The notes under the pieces were generated by a model that did not search any database, had not been told where the DNA came from, and saw only the letters and a program-made list of their open reading frames with translations. A DNA stretch of 64,000 nt from Aporrectodea caliginosa. Its lineage: Eukaryota; Annelida; Clitellata; Crassiclitellata; Lumbricidae. The stretch lies in contig JACEVL010000807.1 in NCBI GenBank assembly GCA_020284085.1, positions 163,501 through 227,500 of the forward strand, written 5' to 3'. The position numbers and the translations under genes are program-made. Positions 12,286-25,993 of this stretch are shown here, piece by piece; positions within the stretch are counted from its first letter, which is position 1, and the number at the start of each line of letters is the position of its first letter.

Positions 12286-12624
12286 TCTGTGTAAATATAT
12301 GTATATGTACATATTTATACGTATGTTTGTATATATATGTATTTATATATACATGTACATATGTTATCCTATATATATAGATATATATGGATATATATAT
12401 ATGTATATATGTATATAACTTAAGACTTGTTAATGTCGCTCAGTTCACTTAAGACTTGTTAATGTCGCTCAGTTCAATTAAATAAAAACTTAAATTAATC
12501 AATGCAGCTTCTATTCACGGAAACACTTAAGCATCTTATAAATCAAACTTCCATTTAGGCCAACAACTATTCTCATCATTTTCCTGCATTTCGGCAAGAA
12601 TATTATACGATTATATCTTAGACT
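12286..12624. repeat. AT-rich spacer between inverted arrays
   Basis: TA-rich sequence with (TATA/TGTA) runs at 12290-12420 and a 30-base direct duplication ('cttaagacttgttaatgtcg' at 12419 and again at 12448). It forms the interior of a possible foldback-type element. Confidence 0.6.
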
Positions 12625-12722
12625 GGGGGGATAATGTCCTACCCTGGGGGGATAATGTCCGGGGGGATAATGTCCGGGGGGGATAATGTCCGGGGGGGAT
12701 AATGTCCGGGGGGGATAATGTC
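12625..12722. repeat. GGGGGATAATGTCC array, reverse arm
   Basis: About six copies of 'gggggataatgtcc', the reverse complement of the unit at 12190-12285. Together the arms make a roughly 530-bp inverted structure whose termini are themselves tandem arrays. Confidence 0.85.
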
Positions 12723-14775
12723 CTACACTCGAAAATGGCGAACCAAATTCCACGCGTGCTGAGTGATTTTTAACTGAATCCGAAATAAAGGAAATTTACG
12801 ATGAAACAGTAACCACGAGCTGGGCACGTACACGGCCTAAATAAAAAATCTTACAAAGAAGTTTACTGCCAACAACTGCAATACAAAAGCGCTGAAATAA
12901 AAGACGAACTGGACGCATGAACTGTCAAAATAGCTCAATAACGTGTTAGATTTAAACGTTGGCCTCCATGTTGTGGTTTTTCAACCGCCTTGCATTCCAA
13001 GTTCCAACTAGTTCTTAGAACAAGAGATTAACTGTGCTTATCAATGACTGCTTGTCAATCCTAGCAAATCTGCAGGTTGTCTCTTCAGACTACTCTAACA
13101 GACTTGTATTTGTCTTCTTGTATAATCGTTTCATTGAAACAAGCATAGGCCTATAGTCCCAGGTGCTTGAGAAACATTAATGGATATCTGAAAGTGTTTT
13201 GCATTTTTGTAAATCAAAGCTAAGAAGGTACGTGAGTATATTATTTAATGAGAAGCATTAGCAAATGCACAGCACTGTACATGGCAAGCTTAATACATTC
13301 AAAAGTTTATATTTACAAACCAAGAATTGAATGAGAGAAGTTATTGCATATCAAGGGGAACATAGGGGAGTAAGAGTAAGGGTTAGTCTTAGGCAAAACA
13401 TAAAGAACTTAAATTCTAGGGAAATCTGCTGTGTGAAATATTTATTGACTCTTGGAAAGTTTACTCTTAAAGAATATTTGCAAGTAGAAATGCTTAGCAT
13501 TTTTCGTAGATTACTACGGGATCGCATAATATAATTTTATTTTATTTAATGGTGTTGGTTAAAGTCTAGAGGCATTGGTTTGCATTCAATAACAACTGGC
13601 CTTGGATTTTATAGTGCCAAAAAAGGTTTACTTGGACCATCAGTTGAATCCGTATTACAGTGGCACAATACCGTAGAAGCTATCCTGGAGTTGAGATTAG
13701 AGATTACACCCACTTGAACTCTTAGTTTTAAATTGGCCATGTAGATTCAAAGCAATGTTCTTCTCATAAAGGGATTTTGAGCTATGGTATCTTACTGAGT
13801 CCATGCTTCTAAGTTTGTTTTCTTAGCTTTTGTGTCTATTGTTTCATTCGATTCGATAGGTGACTCAACGATATAATGGCAGCAGAAAGTAAACTTTATC
13901 AAAGCTCGAATTCCTTTAATAATATTCTTCTTAACCAACATGTATTTAGTTTCTTCACTAGCTACTTCTGTATCATGTAAGCATTCTTTGTTTTGAATTT
14001 CTGCTCAACACATAATAGATTAGCACTTACATATTATGAGAATTAATCACTTCTTCAGTACTGCATTTCAAACAATGTACACACAGTGCTCCTTAATTCA
14101 AAGACTTTTTAAGAACTGTGAATCTGATCTTGGAATCTTGCCGTGACTAGTTAAGGTCTACAGTTTCTGCAAGACACTGCAGTTTCTGCAAGATTCCAAG
14201 ACAAATCGAAAACACTTGCTGAAGTGATTGCTGAAGAGCCCAGAATGATACTGAAGATAAGGCTGCCACTACAGAACTACTTTGGTTGTTAGCCTCTGAT
14301 ATTAAAGCCACCTTTTGAGACCATTTGCCTGCTTAAAACAAGCTTTTAGCCGTTTCACATCTGGTTTAGTTTGACTGATTTTTCCAGGACTTTCTCCAGA
14401 ATATTGGCCATTTACCGGTACATCTGCTGGATGTAATTCTTTGCTGTTATACTAACAACCTTCATATTCTTTCACGCAAGTGGCTGTTGCTGGTAATAAG
14501 GAACCCTTAAACTCCAGCCACCTGAAACTTGGTCTCATCTTCCTGTTATAGCAACCAACTGAGAAGTTATTTTGGATCCTCGGAGTGTTTTTTCTACAGA
14601 AGCTGACCTACTATTGAACTTATCACTACAAATCAATTTTATTTGAAGAGTGTTACTTTGTATTGTACTGGTTGCTTTGAAGCAAGCAGCTTTTATATAT
14701 TGCAAAATTACAGGTGTTACATTGTATTCCATTGTGTGATGCATTGAATTACGTAACATGTTTGCTTGCTTTTAG
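12723..14775. other. Non-coding, no confident exon
   Basis: AT-rich sequence upstream of the first recognised PH-domain exon. A short open stretch near 14165-14290 (…KSKTLAEVIAEEPRMILKIR…) ends in a stop and has no clear donor, so it is not accepted. Confidence 0.4.
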
Positions 14776-14820
14776 AAGGGCCACGAATAATCAGAGCTGG
14801 TCTCCTGAAAAGATTTAAAA
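14776..14820 (+). CDS. PH gene exon: first beta strand
   Basis: The acceptor is 'tgcttgcttttag' and the donor aaaa|gtaagt. Of the three frames only one is open, reading (x)GPRIIRAGLLKRFK with phase 1 at both ends. Joined to 18388 it gives RAGLLKRFK-KGFLSKGFKVV, the typical start of a PH domain. Confidence 0.6.
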
Positions 14821-17657
14821 GTAAGTGTAACAACAGCATAAATTCACATGATATCTGTTGAAATCTATTGAGACTGTTTTGAAACAATATTGTAATGTAG
14901 AATTCAGAAAGTTGAATATTACTGTTTAGCACTATGTTTACTGTGCTGAGATCTTGCAGTCTATGGGCATGCATTGAATTATGCCCCAGGTAAAGTATGG
15001 TCAAAGGAACCACTCAAAGGCAGTGAAAACAATTTTTGCGAGATTGGAGGCCAAAGATTGCAGAGCCGTAAATCTGCTTCCACAAGTGGGAAAGAAAACT
15101 GCCTCTGTGTTTCGGCCTAATTCCCGTAAGTAGCCCACAGTACAGCATTGCGTAAGAATCGTAATTATTTCACTAATGCATTGAGCAAAACAATATTCCA
15201 AATTTCAACTGGCGGGTAATGACTGATCCCCTACTTAGTTCAGTTATATACTAGGTTAGTGTTAACAATTTTTATTTGTTTGTGCTGATTGCATATGGGT
15301 TCGGACTGCCATAAATAATAATTATTTATGACACAGCTTAGAAAAATTGCTGGGGAATTCCTTCACGTTCCCCCAAAAAGTTTAAAAGTGAGGAGGGAAT
15401 TCCCATCTTTCCCTCCCCAGGATTTACGGTCCTGAAACTTAGCTGAAAGGTGGTAGTTTTCATGCAAAAATCTAGAGTTTGATGAATGTTTTATTATTGT
15501 TATTGCCACACATTATAAACATTATAAACAACTATTTCTTTCATTACAGTCTTAGCCTACCTTATTACAGGATTATTTTTGTCTGTGTTGCCTCTAATAA
15601 GCTCTTTGTATAATATGAGCTGAAAGAGAGAACAGTGTTTGTTGGTCCACTTCATCTTGTTTTCGCCTCTGCTTTGTCCGTAACATTGATGAATCCTAGT
15701 CATTGAAGCCGACGCTGACGTCAATGTTGCTCGCCAGTTTTAGTTCCAAGACAAACAATAGACCAGAGTTACTACTCCTTGGGATTTTTCCCAAGATCTT
15801 AGGATTTGGGGGTCGACTTCGGATTTGGGGATTTTGCATAGCAATAAAGGGATTTTTTGCAAAGGTCTACTGACCAGAGATGGACACGATTAGTTAAATT
15901 GCTAATCGTTTAGAATTAGAATTAGCTACTAAAAGTTGCAAATCAGAATTAGAATTAGCAAAAGCTTGTAGCTAATCTAGTAGAATTAGAATTAGTCAAA
16001 CTTAGACAAACAGCTTATCAATTAGAATCTAATCGATTAGTTACCCATCTCTACTACAGACTAGTTTTTACTGGATTTTCCAACAGTTACAGCGAATTAG
16101 ATTAGGAAAGACTCACTCGGTGGCTCTGTCTGAAAGACGTCTGTTCTTATTGCAACTTGTAAACATTGTAATTTGTTAATAATACAATGTTATGCCCCGG
16201 TTTTTCTTTGCCAGTTCTTAGCTCGACATTTTTTGTGAATAATTTTTGTTTTTGTTAAAACACATTTCAGATTTCCTCACAACTTTTCTTTTCAGTTACT
16301 TGGGATTTTGCTTAGTCAGTTTGTTGAGGTTAGCTTTAGTACCGTCGGAATGTGGGGAGGGGAGAGTCATGTCATGATGCTGACAGGGCTGCCGACAGAA
16401 ATTCCGGGCCCCTAGGTAGAGCAGTCACGGGCCCCTAACTATCCTTAGACTTTATGAGAACATTTTTAAAAAACAAACTGAAATAATAATAGTGCTGGTT
16501 CAACCATGTAAACTTATATTTACATATGTAATTATTGTAGTTAAGTGTCCGAAATATTATATTTTAAAGGCATAAATCATAAGCTTTGTATAACTGATTA
16601 TAATATTTTTCATAAGTTGATTGCTGGGCCCAGCCCGGGCCCCTAAAAGTCGACGCGCCCCTGGGTTTTTGCCCCCCCCTCTGCTCCCCTCTCGGCGGGC
16701 CTGGATGCTGATGCCATCATGGTGCTAAGGTGGTAATATAGTGTCACAGTGATGTCTATGTACAGCAAGATATGAGAATAAGTGCAGTTTTAATTATTTA
16801 CGATGAAATCTCTATATTGCTGCTTGATAAGGTTAATCAAGGACTGACAGGCTTTATACCTTGCAGTTGTATCTGGGACTATTATTACTGTAATAATAGT
16901 CCCAGGCTGTATCAGCTCAAAAATGTCAGCAACTGGTCAGGTTTTCCTGTTTGAGTGTTTGCCATAAGTCAAGGTGTAGGCCTGGCCTAGTAATATTTTT
17001 CCCTTCACGATCTTCACTTTCTGCATACTCGCTTACGTGCCAGTGCCGTATGCCAGGCCTTGGGGAAACCGAACGCATGTGGAAGTGTAAATACAGCTAA
17101 TGGAATTATGTAAAATGCAATTGATTTATTTGAATCTGTACGAGGGATTTAGAGTGCTGGCTTCGGGCGGCGTTTGTCCGCTATGCGAGCGTGAGAGCGA
17201 GCGAGCAGGCAGTGAGTGGTTAGCGCTCAAGGTTTCTCTCTCCATCGTTCGGTCCGGCTGTTCTCTTCTCCATACACATATAATAAACCTATCTGTGCTC
17301 TCTTCTCGCGCATATCTATCATTCGAGCGATGACTGATTTTGTTGGCGATGCATATTGCACCCAATTTCTGGAATTGCTGGCTGTACTGTGGACGCTCTC
17401 TAACATTCTCCGTTTCTGCCATAAAATGCGGCGGACGTGCCGAAACTCAATAAAATTGTACAGTAGTAGGCATACGTGATGTGTAGCACGGAATGCTTGC
17501 GTAGTTTAACTCTGTTGTGCATGTAGTTCTGTTTTTATGATAATCACATTTTGTCGATGATTTTTTTTATTGTTATGCGGTTTTTGTCGGCTGTTGTATC
17601 AATTTATTATTATTATTATTATTGTTATTATTGTTATTATTGTTATTATTATTGCTA

Positions 17658-17711
<54 letters not shown>

Positions 17712-20700
17712 TTTGCCTGAGGTAAGTGCATTCCTCAGAAGTAAAAAAAACATGCTAGGAGCTGTTATGGGTATCTGGAAAATCAGGCCTCGTCCTCTGC
17801 AACATCAATGAACGTACAATAATTATTATTTTTATTATTATTATAGTTATTATTGAAAATGTTATTATGAATATTAAAATTAATAATATTCTGAAAATCG
17901 CATATGTAATAATCCATAAAATTTAAAGATGAGAGGGATGATTATTGAGTAATAAGAGCGTAATGTGCCAGATGTCAAAACAAGAATCAGATCCTAAACA
18001 CACCAAGGGAAAGAATTCCACGAATAACTTGTCTCTAGCTACTTGAATGGTTACATGTTTTGAGCACCTCAATGCATAGGCGTAGCTACATGGAGGCACA
18101 AGAGGCAGTTGCCTCCTCTTGATTTTTTCATATTCTGGAACATCTACTGACCAATGACCCAATAACCAGGATTTTGCTAATAGTCTGTGAATTTGCCTCC
18201 TCTTGAATTTAAGTCTGGCTACGTGCCTGCCTCAATGTTATGTTGAACAGTCCCTGCTACACATTCAAATCACTTCTATGGCCCTGGCTACAGCCCTGGA
18301 AATGACAAAACAGCATTAAAAATTTTGCAAAATCAGTTACATGTATGATCATTACAAGTTGGCTTCTCAATTCTGTTTTTCGAATAGAGGGCTTCCTTTC
18401 CAAAGGATTCAAAGTCGTCTATGCTGAACTGACTGATGACAGCTATTTTCTCTGGTACAGAGACCAGTCGAGTTACAAACGCGAAGGTGCTGTTCTACTT
18501 TCAGTAAGTCCTGCAAGATGCAGTCTTTCGTTGGTTCACACGCCACTTTAATTCTGAGCCGGGTGTAAAGAATGAATGGAACGAAAAAATATCAGAACAG
18601 GAAAGAGCTATTTTAGAATGAGACTGGCTAGAGTAAATTCTTGATTCTGTAATGAGATGTTTATGTAATCCGTTAGTGATTGACTAATTATCTGTAGCCG
18701 CTAATTGAAGAAGGATGTTGTGCGTCATTGGTGTGATGTAGCTGTGGTTACATTACAATTTACAAGCAATGTAATATTCCAGAGGTAGCCTCTGGAAAGC
18801 TTTATAGAAAACCTTTAGAAAAGTATTGGTTGAATTTTTTCAAGCAGATGTGGAATGTTACATCTTCATTAATTCATTCTCATTCTTTCTGGGAATTTGT
18901 ATAGTGCAAATAACCTACTCAGCACTCCTTCAAGGAATCTACTCAGGAGTGCTTCCCAGCCCAGCCACACGACAAAATAAAAAGACTAGAAAAATGCATA
19001 AAGATACAGCAGATGATGTATCCTGTAAAAACGAGTTTAGCGAGTCACAATATTGAATTTTGATAATGGGTTATATGGGCAGTGTTACTCCTCCCAATTA
19101 TATAACCACGCAGTATGGTATTTCTAACTACTGTTTTGTCTTACACTTTTGTACTCCATTTCATTGTGGTTTTCTTGTGCATGAGAAACTTCACGTTTTC
19201 AGCTTGTTTACCTTGCTCTAAAATCTTAATCTGAAGTTGTGCTGTTGCGGCGTCAACAAGTGCTACTTTCCCCCCTCCACGTCGTGAATTAAAGACGTGC
19301 ATGAGAAGCTTCACGTTCTCAGCTTTTCAACTATGTTTACCTTGCTCTTCTTAAGCTAAGTTTTGTGTTGCCACCTTATCTCACCTGACACCAAACGAAC
19401 TGACCTCATCTTATCTCACCTGCATCATCATCAACATCAACATCATCATCAACTCACCTGGTGGCAGTTGTTCATTAGAATGCTTTGCTGAATATCACTC
19501 AACCAGAGCAGATCCATCCATACTCCTTACCTTTACTGAAAGGTGCCAGTCAGTGTAAACATTGCCGGGGGAGGGGCGATCTCGGCAACTGTTCCGTCCG
19601 TCAAGTCCTATGAATAGAGTTGGAGAGAAGGCATGGAAATGTGGCTCATGGAGGAGATAGGATTAAGATTGATTATCAGTGCTGACCTCTGCGAACCGAC
19701 TGTTATCGGAAATGATAGATTTGTAGTTTGGTATCATCCAGACCGTGGTTCGTGTGGTTTGTATTAAATTGCGTGGCATTATAAATCAGATGATTGTGCA
19801 GAGCTGTTAATGACATCACCAGGACACGTCTGGTCATAAAACATCAGGTGCGTCTTGCTCATGGTGTTGTGTGATTATAGCCAAGTTGCGTAGAAGAAGT
19901 AGGCTAAGTTTATTGTTTTTGCGACCTTTGGTTTATTAATTGCATTTTTGAATCATTTTTCAATAGATGCTACAAAATTGCTATTATATTAATGGTGATT
20001 ATGACATGGCAACCAGTTCCACAACCACATTACTGTATTCTATTAGACAGTTCCAACTATCACTGGATAGACCAGGTGACAAATCCAGTGCTCTCTGAGT
20101 ACAGCTGAAACTCCTTGGGGCACAGTAAACGATGGGTTAGAGCGCTCGACCTGTAACACAGAGAGTACGGGTTCGAGCCTCATCCGAGGCAGTTGCTGAG
20201 TAGGGACCTTGAGCAAGTCCTTCGCTCACAATGACTCAGCACTAATGATGGACCTTGAACAAGTCCTACACTCACAATCACTCAGCACCATCGATGTTCT
20301 GTCATATGGCTTGTGCACTTCTGATCTTTGGAAGGAGGGCAATATCAAATACAGTTGAATTGCATTGTATTGTACTTTTGTAGGGACCTTGAGCAAGTCC
20401 TCCATTAATTATGTCAACAGCATTTTAGGCCTTTCTGACCCCTCCCCGTGTCAACAACTGTCAAACATTGACGGAGGGCAATAAAAATTATGTCAACAAT
20501 CCCAGAACCGTATTGATGACCTTTTTTAGACAATTTTTCCTGATGACTTTTTTTTTTTTTTTTTTTAGTCATTTACCATATTTTTTGTCATTTATTCCAA
20601 AAAAATTTGTTGACGTCAACTTGAACCAAACCCCCCCCCCTGTCAACAACTGTCAAACTTTTCCAAACCCCTCCCCCTATTTTGTTGACATAATTAATGG

Positions 20701-23297
20701 ATGACCCCTAAGCTACCGCATCACCAGTCCAGTCACAGTATTATTGCCTGATGTAGACCAGACATTGCAAGCATTTGCCACAATGGTTCACCGTCTTTAT
20801 TTGTTGATTTCTCAGAGCATTTGTGATTTTCTTGCTGTCGGGCCATACACACGAAGCATTCCCGGTCGACCAAATCTGCCGAAAGGGGCGTCCGAGCGAC
20901 ACATAATCGCAATTCCGAGCACTCCGAGCAGGGATTCAACCGTCCACTGGTTCCTTTGTTTCAACGACAATGACCTTAAGTGAGTTGCTTTTCTCTTGCA
21001 AATTTCATTCCTTAGAAGGTAGGCTATTTTGTAAATGAACATAAGTGAGTATTTTTGTCATGTGACAAAGACAAATTTTATGTGCAGATATACGGTTACT
21101 TACTTAAAACAAATATATTTTAGTTTGTCTTTCAGATTTTTTCACTAGTACACACAACATTATAATAACATTATTTATAATTTCAATGACAATGAGTTGC
21201 CCTGCCTCTCCAATTTTATTCCTGTGCCGATATTTTTTTAAATTATATTTTTATATGTAATATTTGTTAAATCCGCGCCTCAGATTCACATTTCGGTATG
21301 ACCATACATGCGCTACAAATTTAATTATAATGATAATAATTGTTTATTTGCTGCTGCACTGCATACCCAAGAGAGTTTCCAACACATAGTTAAGCATCCA
21401 TTTACATTACTTGGCATCACATCTGCATACACGTAATGTACTTCTAATCACTTAGCTAAATGCTAAGTGTGGTTACAGTTAAAAATGCATGCAATAGTTA
21501 CAGTTATTTATTTACGATAACAGTGATCCCTGGTCATTAGAATACAGCAGTTCAGCTCAGAGAAAATGGCACCAGCTGCAGAGTGAATCTAACATAAGTA
21601 TTGGCATGTGCAAAAAGTTCTTCATGCAGAAAATTGATTTATTGTATGCCTTATGGCTGGTCGTAATGCTCTTCCTGGGTCACATAATAAAACCTCTTTC
21701 ATAGTAGGCCTATTCCTCTTCGTTCTCTCTACCATTTTTCTGGTGAGCCTGACTTCATAATGTGAAGCACATGAACAATACGTGTTCTGATGAAACAAGT
21801 AAACTCGCACCCACGGATACACAAACTATGTAACTGTAATTGCAAATTTATATAGCTCCCTTCAAGAGAGCTTATCAGAGGCGCTTCCTACCTCTTGTAA
21901 TGTAATTGAGGTACTTGCAGATCTGGTTTTCTTCAGTTAATGTTAGAAATAATCGGATGTGTGTGAATAAACCAAGATCAAAAACAATACTATATATTAT
22001 GTGATGTATGGGATTTTAGTATTTCTTTGTTGCAACTTGCAACTGTTGTTGTTTTATCGATGGCCGGCATAAAATATGCTTTTTAATGTCTTAATGACGA
22101 GCTGCATTGGTTTCTCAGTTGCTTTTAGTAGACTCTCGTCATTAAAGCATTAAAGCTACATCAAACGAGACTGATATATCTCATGCTATAATATGATATA
22201 TTGTATTTACATGTAGTGTAAAAAATTTCTATATTCATATATTATTTCAAGACCTGCTATATTACTCTGGCCTTCGCATAACTTCTTTGCAGCCCATATT
22301 GATAATTTATCTATACCTTTGATTCTGATGTAATTGGGGGGAAAATTGTTTGAAATCAATAAATTAATAAACTTGGGCCCAAATGTCTACTGTCGTTTGA
22401 TTTTGTACATATGTTCATGTATTTATATGCAAATATGTTGACTGAAATTGATAAAAACATTGTCAAAGCCTCTAATTGATTACAAATCGGTTTTTGTGCA
22501 CCAGCTGTCAATCAATGCCTTGTGCATTAGACACCGGTGTGATTGAAGTTACTAAAAATAATAATAATCCCTAAGGAAAGTTTGTTGAGTGCTGCTGCCA
22601 TATGTTCATCTTTCAGCTGAAATAAAAATTTGTCAATGTGCGTTTGAAGACTAATGTTGAGAGAAGCACTTGTAATAAAGGAATAATTGCCTCTCCTAAT
22701 TTATCTTACCTTATTTATTGACATAACATTTAAGCTGCATATTTACTATTATTATTTTTCTCCAGTTACATATGTTTTCTAAGAATTTAAAAAAAAAAAC
22801 TTTGCTTTCTATGGATTGACTAGTCATTGTTGATGTCGTGCGTAGTTGGCGGCTAAGGTGTTTTTGGCGAAAGCAATTTCTTTGAGGCGTTGGATGGTCA
22901 CAGATCAACAGTAAAACAGAAATACAAGGATGTTGTAGGCAAGGGGATAACCAAGGCTACTGACGTAAAAATTCTTCGTTTATTGGGAGTTTCAGAGGCC
23001 GAAGACATGAAGCTTGTGGGCTGAATGCCTATGTATTATTTTTATTATTATTATTTTTTATGTTTATGACGTAACAAGCAAGGAGGAGAGGAGGGGCAAC
23101 TATTTATTATTATTACTATTATTATTTATTATTTATGACACAGTGAACAGTTTAGCATGGTAATATCGAAGAAAAAAGCAGATGGCATTCCCACGTTGGA
23201 CAGCAACCGATAGTCTTTGGAGCAGGTACATGTAGCTTGTCTCAAGTGTGTCATGGGTTGTATCGGTCAACCTTCACCTTACTCCAACACAAAATCC

Positions 23298-23384
<87 letters not shown>

Positions 23385-25953
23385 ATTATTATTATTATAA
23401 TTATTATTATTATTATTACATGGAAATTTTAGTTCCGCTAATTATTGACTCGACCTCAAAAGTTCAAGTAGATGGGAAGAGATGACAACCAAGATAAGGG
23501 AGCAAATCATTTCTTGTAAAATGAGATAAAAGGATGCAAAGGATCATGTAAAGGTGATGGTAGTGAATATTCCTTAAAATATCAACTGGATTGTGAAAAG
23601 AAACAGAGCCCTAGTCTTTCTTGGAAGGATGAGACAAACAGCTTCTCATATGAAGCTGATCTTAATTAAGTTTGACCTTTGTGTGGTATGCACAAGGCAG
23701 CTCAGTGCAAGGCCGTGAATCGCAATTCATACAAAGGATGATGGCAACTTTAACCTGTAGTTGGAAAAGATCACCAGCGTAACATATATGAGACAATAAC
23801 TCTGAGACTTGGTGTGTTCTTTATCGCCGGAGTTGGGCTGGGAGTGCCTCTAAGTAGGTATCTTGGAGGGACGCTATATACCAGTAGGTCTGTTGGAAGC
23901 GCCTCTGAGTAGATATCTTGGAGCGGCACTATATAAGTCCTATGAATGAATGAATGAACGAACGCATGAATGAATGAATGAATGACTCGAGATCCTAGAA
24001 GCGCTTGCTTATTTTGTGCTAGTTTTCTTCACAGTGTGTTAATTTTAAACTACCGGTAACTAATTATATATATATATCCATTGTAACCTGGCTTCTCGTT
24101 TCTCTTCTGTATCGGATCTAGACCTGGCTTTTACTAAATGACTATCACCTGATATTTTGGACATTATGATAACGTCACCATGGAAGTCACGAGATCCTAG
24201 AAAATACGGGCATACAGACACATTCATGTAGACCGACAAGCAGACAGACAGCCGGACTCTGGCAGTAGTGGAACACGGGCCACATGCCGTGGCTATCCTG
24301 CTGCTGGAAGTCATTGCTTTTATTGCAATCCATCTTCCGCTGCCGACAGTTGTAAATCCTGGAATAGCTGTTGCGGCAGCAGCTTATACTCTGGCATAAC
24401 GGCAGGGTGGTTGAGATGCAGTAATCCGTGTTTCATTATTCGAGATGTATTAGGCACCTGGTCTGACCCACTACGTAATAATACCGTTTGTATATGCGTC
24501 CGACTGATTAAGCCGGGGTTCCTTCGGATGGAAGAATTCTCTTCCATTTCCACATCCATTCAAATCCACTGCAGGCGTTCTCTGTTGTTGAAGCTGACAT
24601 ACATGTACAAACACACCCGCGCAAACATCTCGATTAACTGAAACACTGGTTTAATTGAGAACAAAACAAGGTAGTAACATCACTAGTTTAATTGAGAACA
24701 AAACAACATAATAATAACCCTTTAGTTCAGTTGAAAGCAAAACAACATAGTAACAATTACACTTTAGTTTAATTGCTAACAAAACAACATAATAACAACA
24801 CTTTAGTTTAATTGGGAACAAAGCAGCATTGCAACAATGCCTGGATTTGGAGAGTTTGAGAGAGACAGAGAGAGAAACAGCGAGTGAGACAGAGAGAGAA
24901 ACAGAGAGCGAGTGAGACAGAGAGAGTATAGGTGACAGATAGAAGGAAAGAGAGGAGAGGAGAAGGATTGTTATATACATCAGTGGTTCCCAAACCGTGG
25001 CCCGCCAATCCTTTGAATGTGGCCCGCGACAGTCACTCACTAATTTTGAAAAAAAATAAATTACCTTGTTTTCTTGATTTAGGCTTCTGACAATTTTTTG
25101 TTAAAGAAATAGTGGAAAAAAGTAAAAAGTAACTATTATACATGAGTTTTGCATGGGGTGCAAAATGAGGCTTCTGACGGAAAAGAAAAAAAGTCATCAG
25201 AAATTTTGGCGGGAAGTAAGAAAAATTTTTTTCAGGAAATTCTTGCCCCCGGGCGCGCGAACCCCTAGTTACGCCACTGCAACTGAGGACGGCTCCTCAG
25301 ATCTCTGTGGCCCGCCATGATATTTTTAAAGTAAGACTTTGCCCTCCATCAAAAGAGCATTTGGTAAACACTTTCTTGTGAGAAACTTCATTTTGAAAAC
25401 TTTCTAGTAATTAAAATCTGTCCTGAGTCAGTGTTTCTACTCTAAGGTTGCATCTTTGTGTAACAATTTGTTTATCAATATAAATGTTATGTAAATCTCC
25501 AGAATTTCTCAGCACCACGCAAAAGGCCCCAAACCTTATAACCGGCTCTACATAAAAATCAAGTCTGCAAGAACAAAACGCCGGGTTGTTTGGCCTGATT
25601 TTTATGTTGTATTTACTCGCACATTGTGTACTATATGATTGTATGTTTTGTTTTCCAGTGACTGGATGACCAGTATTAGCAGTGTTGTAAGTAGCACTTG
25701 ATTCATTATAATTATATTCAGTTATGTTAGTGTCTTTCACTTACATAGTAACACACTTTAGTTTCTGGTATATATACATAGAGCTCCTTTTAGAATCACG
25801 AGGGTCTAATGCTAGCCAAAAATTAGTTTAGTGTGATATGTTCTGAAGGATCTGTATGTAGTTGAAGGATACTCTAGTACTGGAAAATATCACCACCAAC
25901 TATGCTTACACTTCCTTGTTTTAAACCTTTGAAAGGTGGTTCAGTAGTTTATT

Positions 25954-25993
<40 letters not shown>

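Larger units (their letters stand above)
20980..23471. other. PH gene intron
   Basis: AT-rich intron. Apart from the unassigned ORF at 22866-23024 and the ATT array, I see no coding signal. Confidence 0.45.

Noticed and set aside
14990..15125. Obligatory second exon of the PH gene
   Set aside because: In the required phase it stops early, whereas splicing 14820 to 18388 keeps the phase and continues a PH fold; kept only as a low-confidence alternative.
24320..24559. Minus-strand 79-codon ORF
   Set aside because: No recognised motif, no splice context, and typical length for chance ORFs here.
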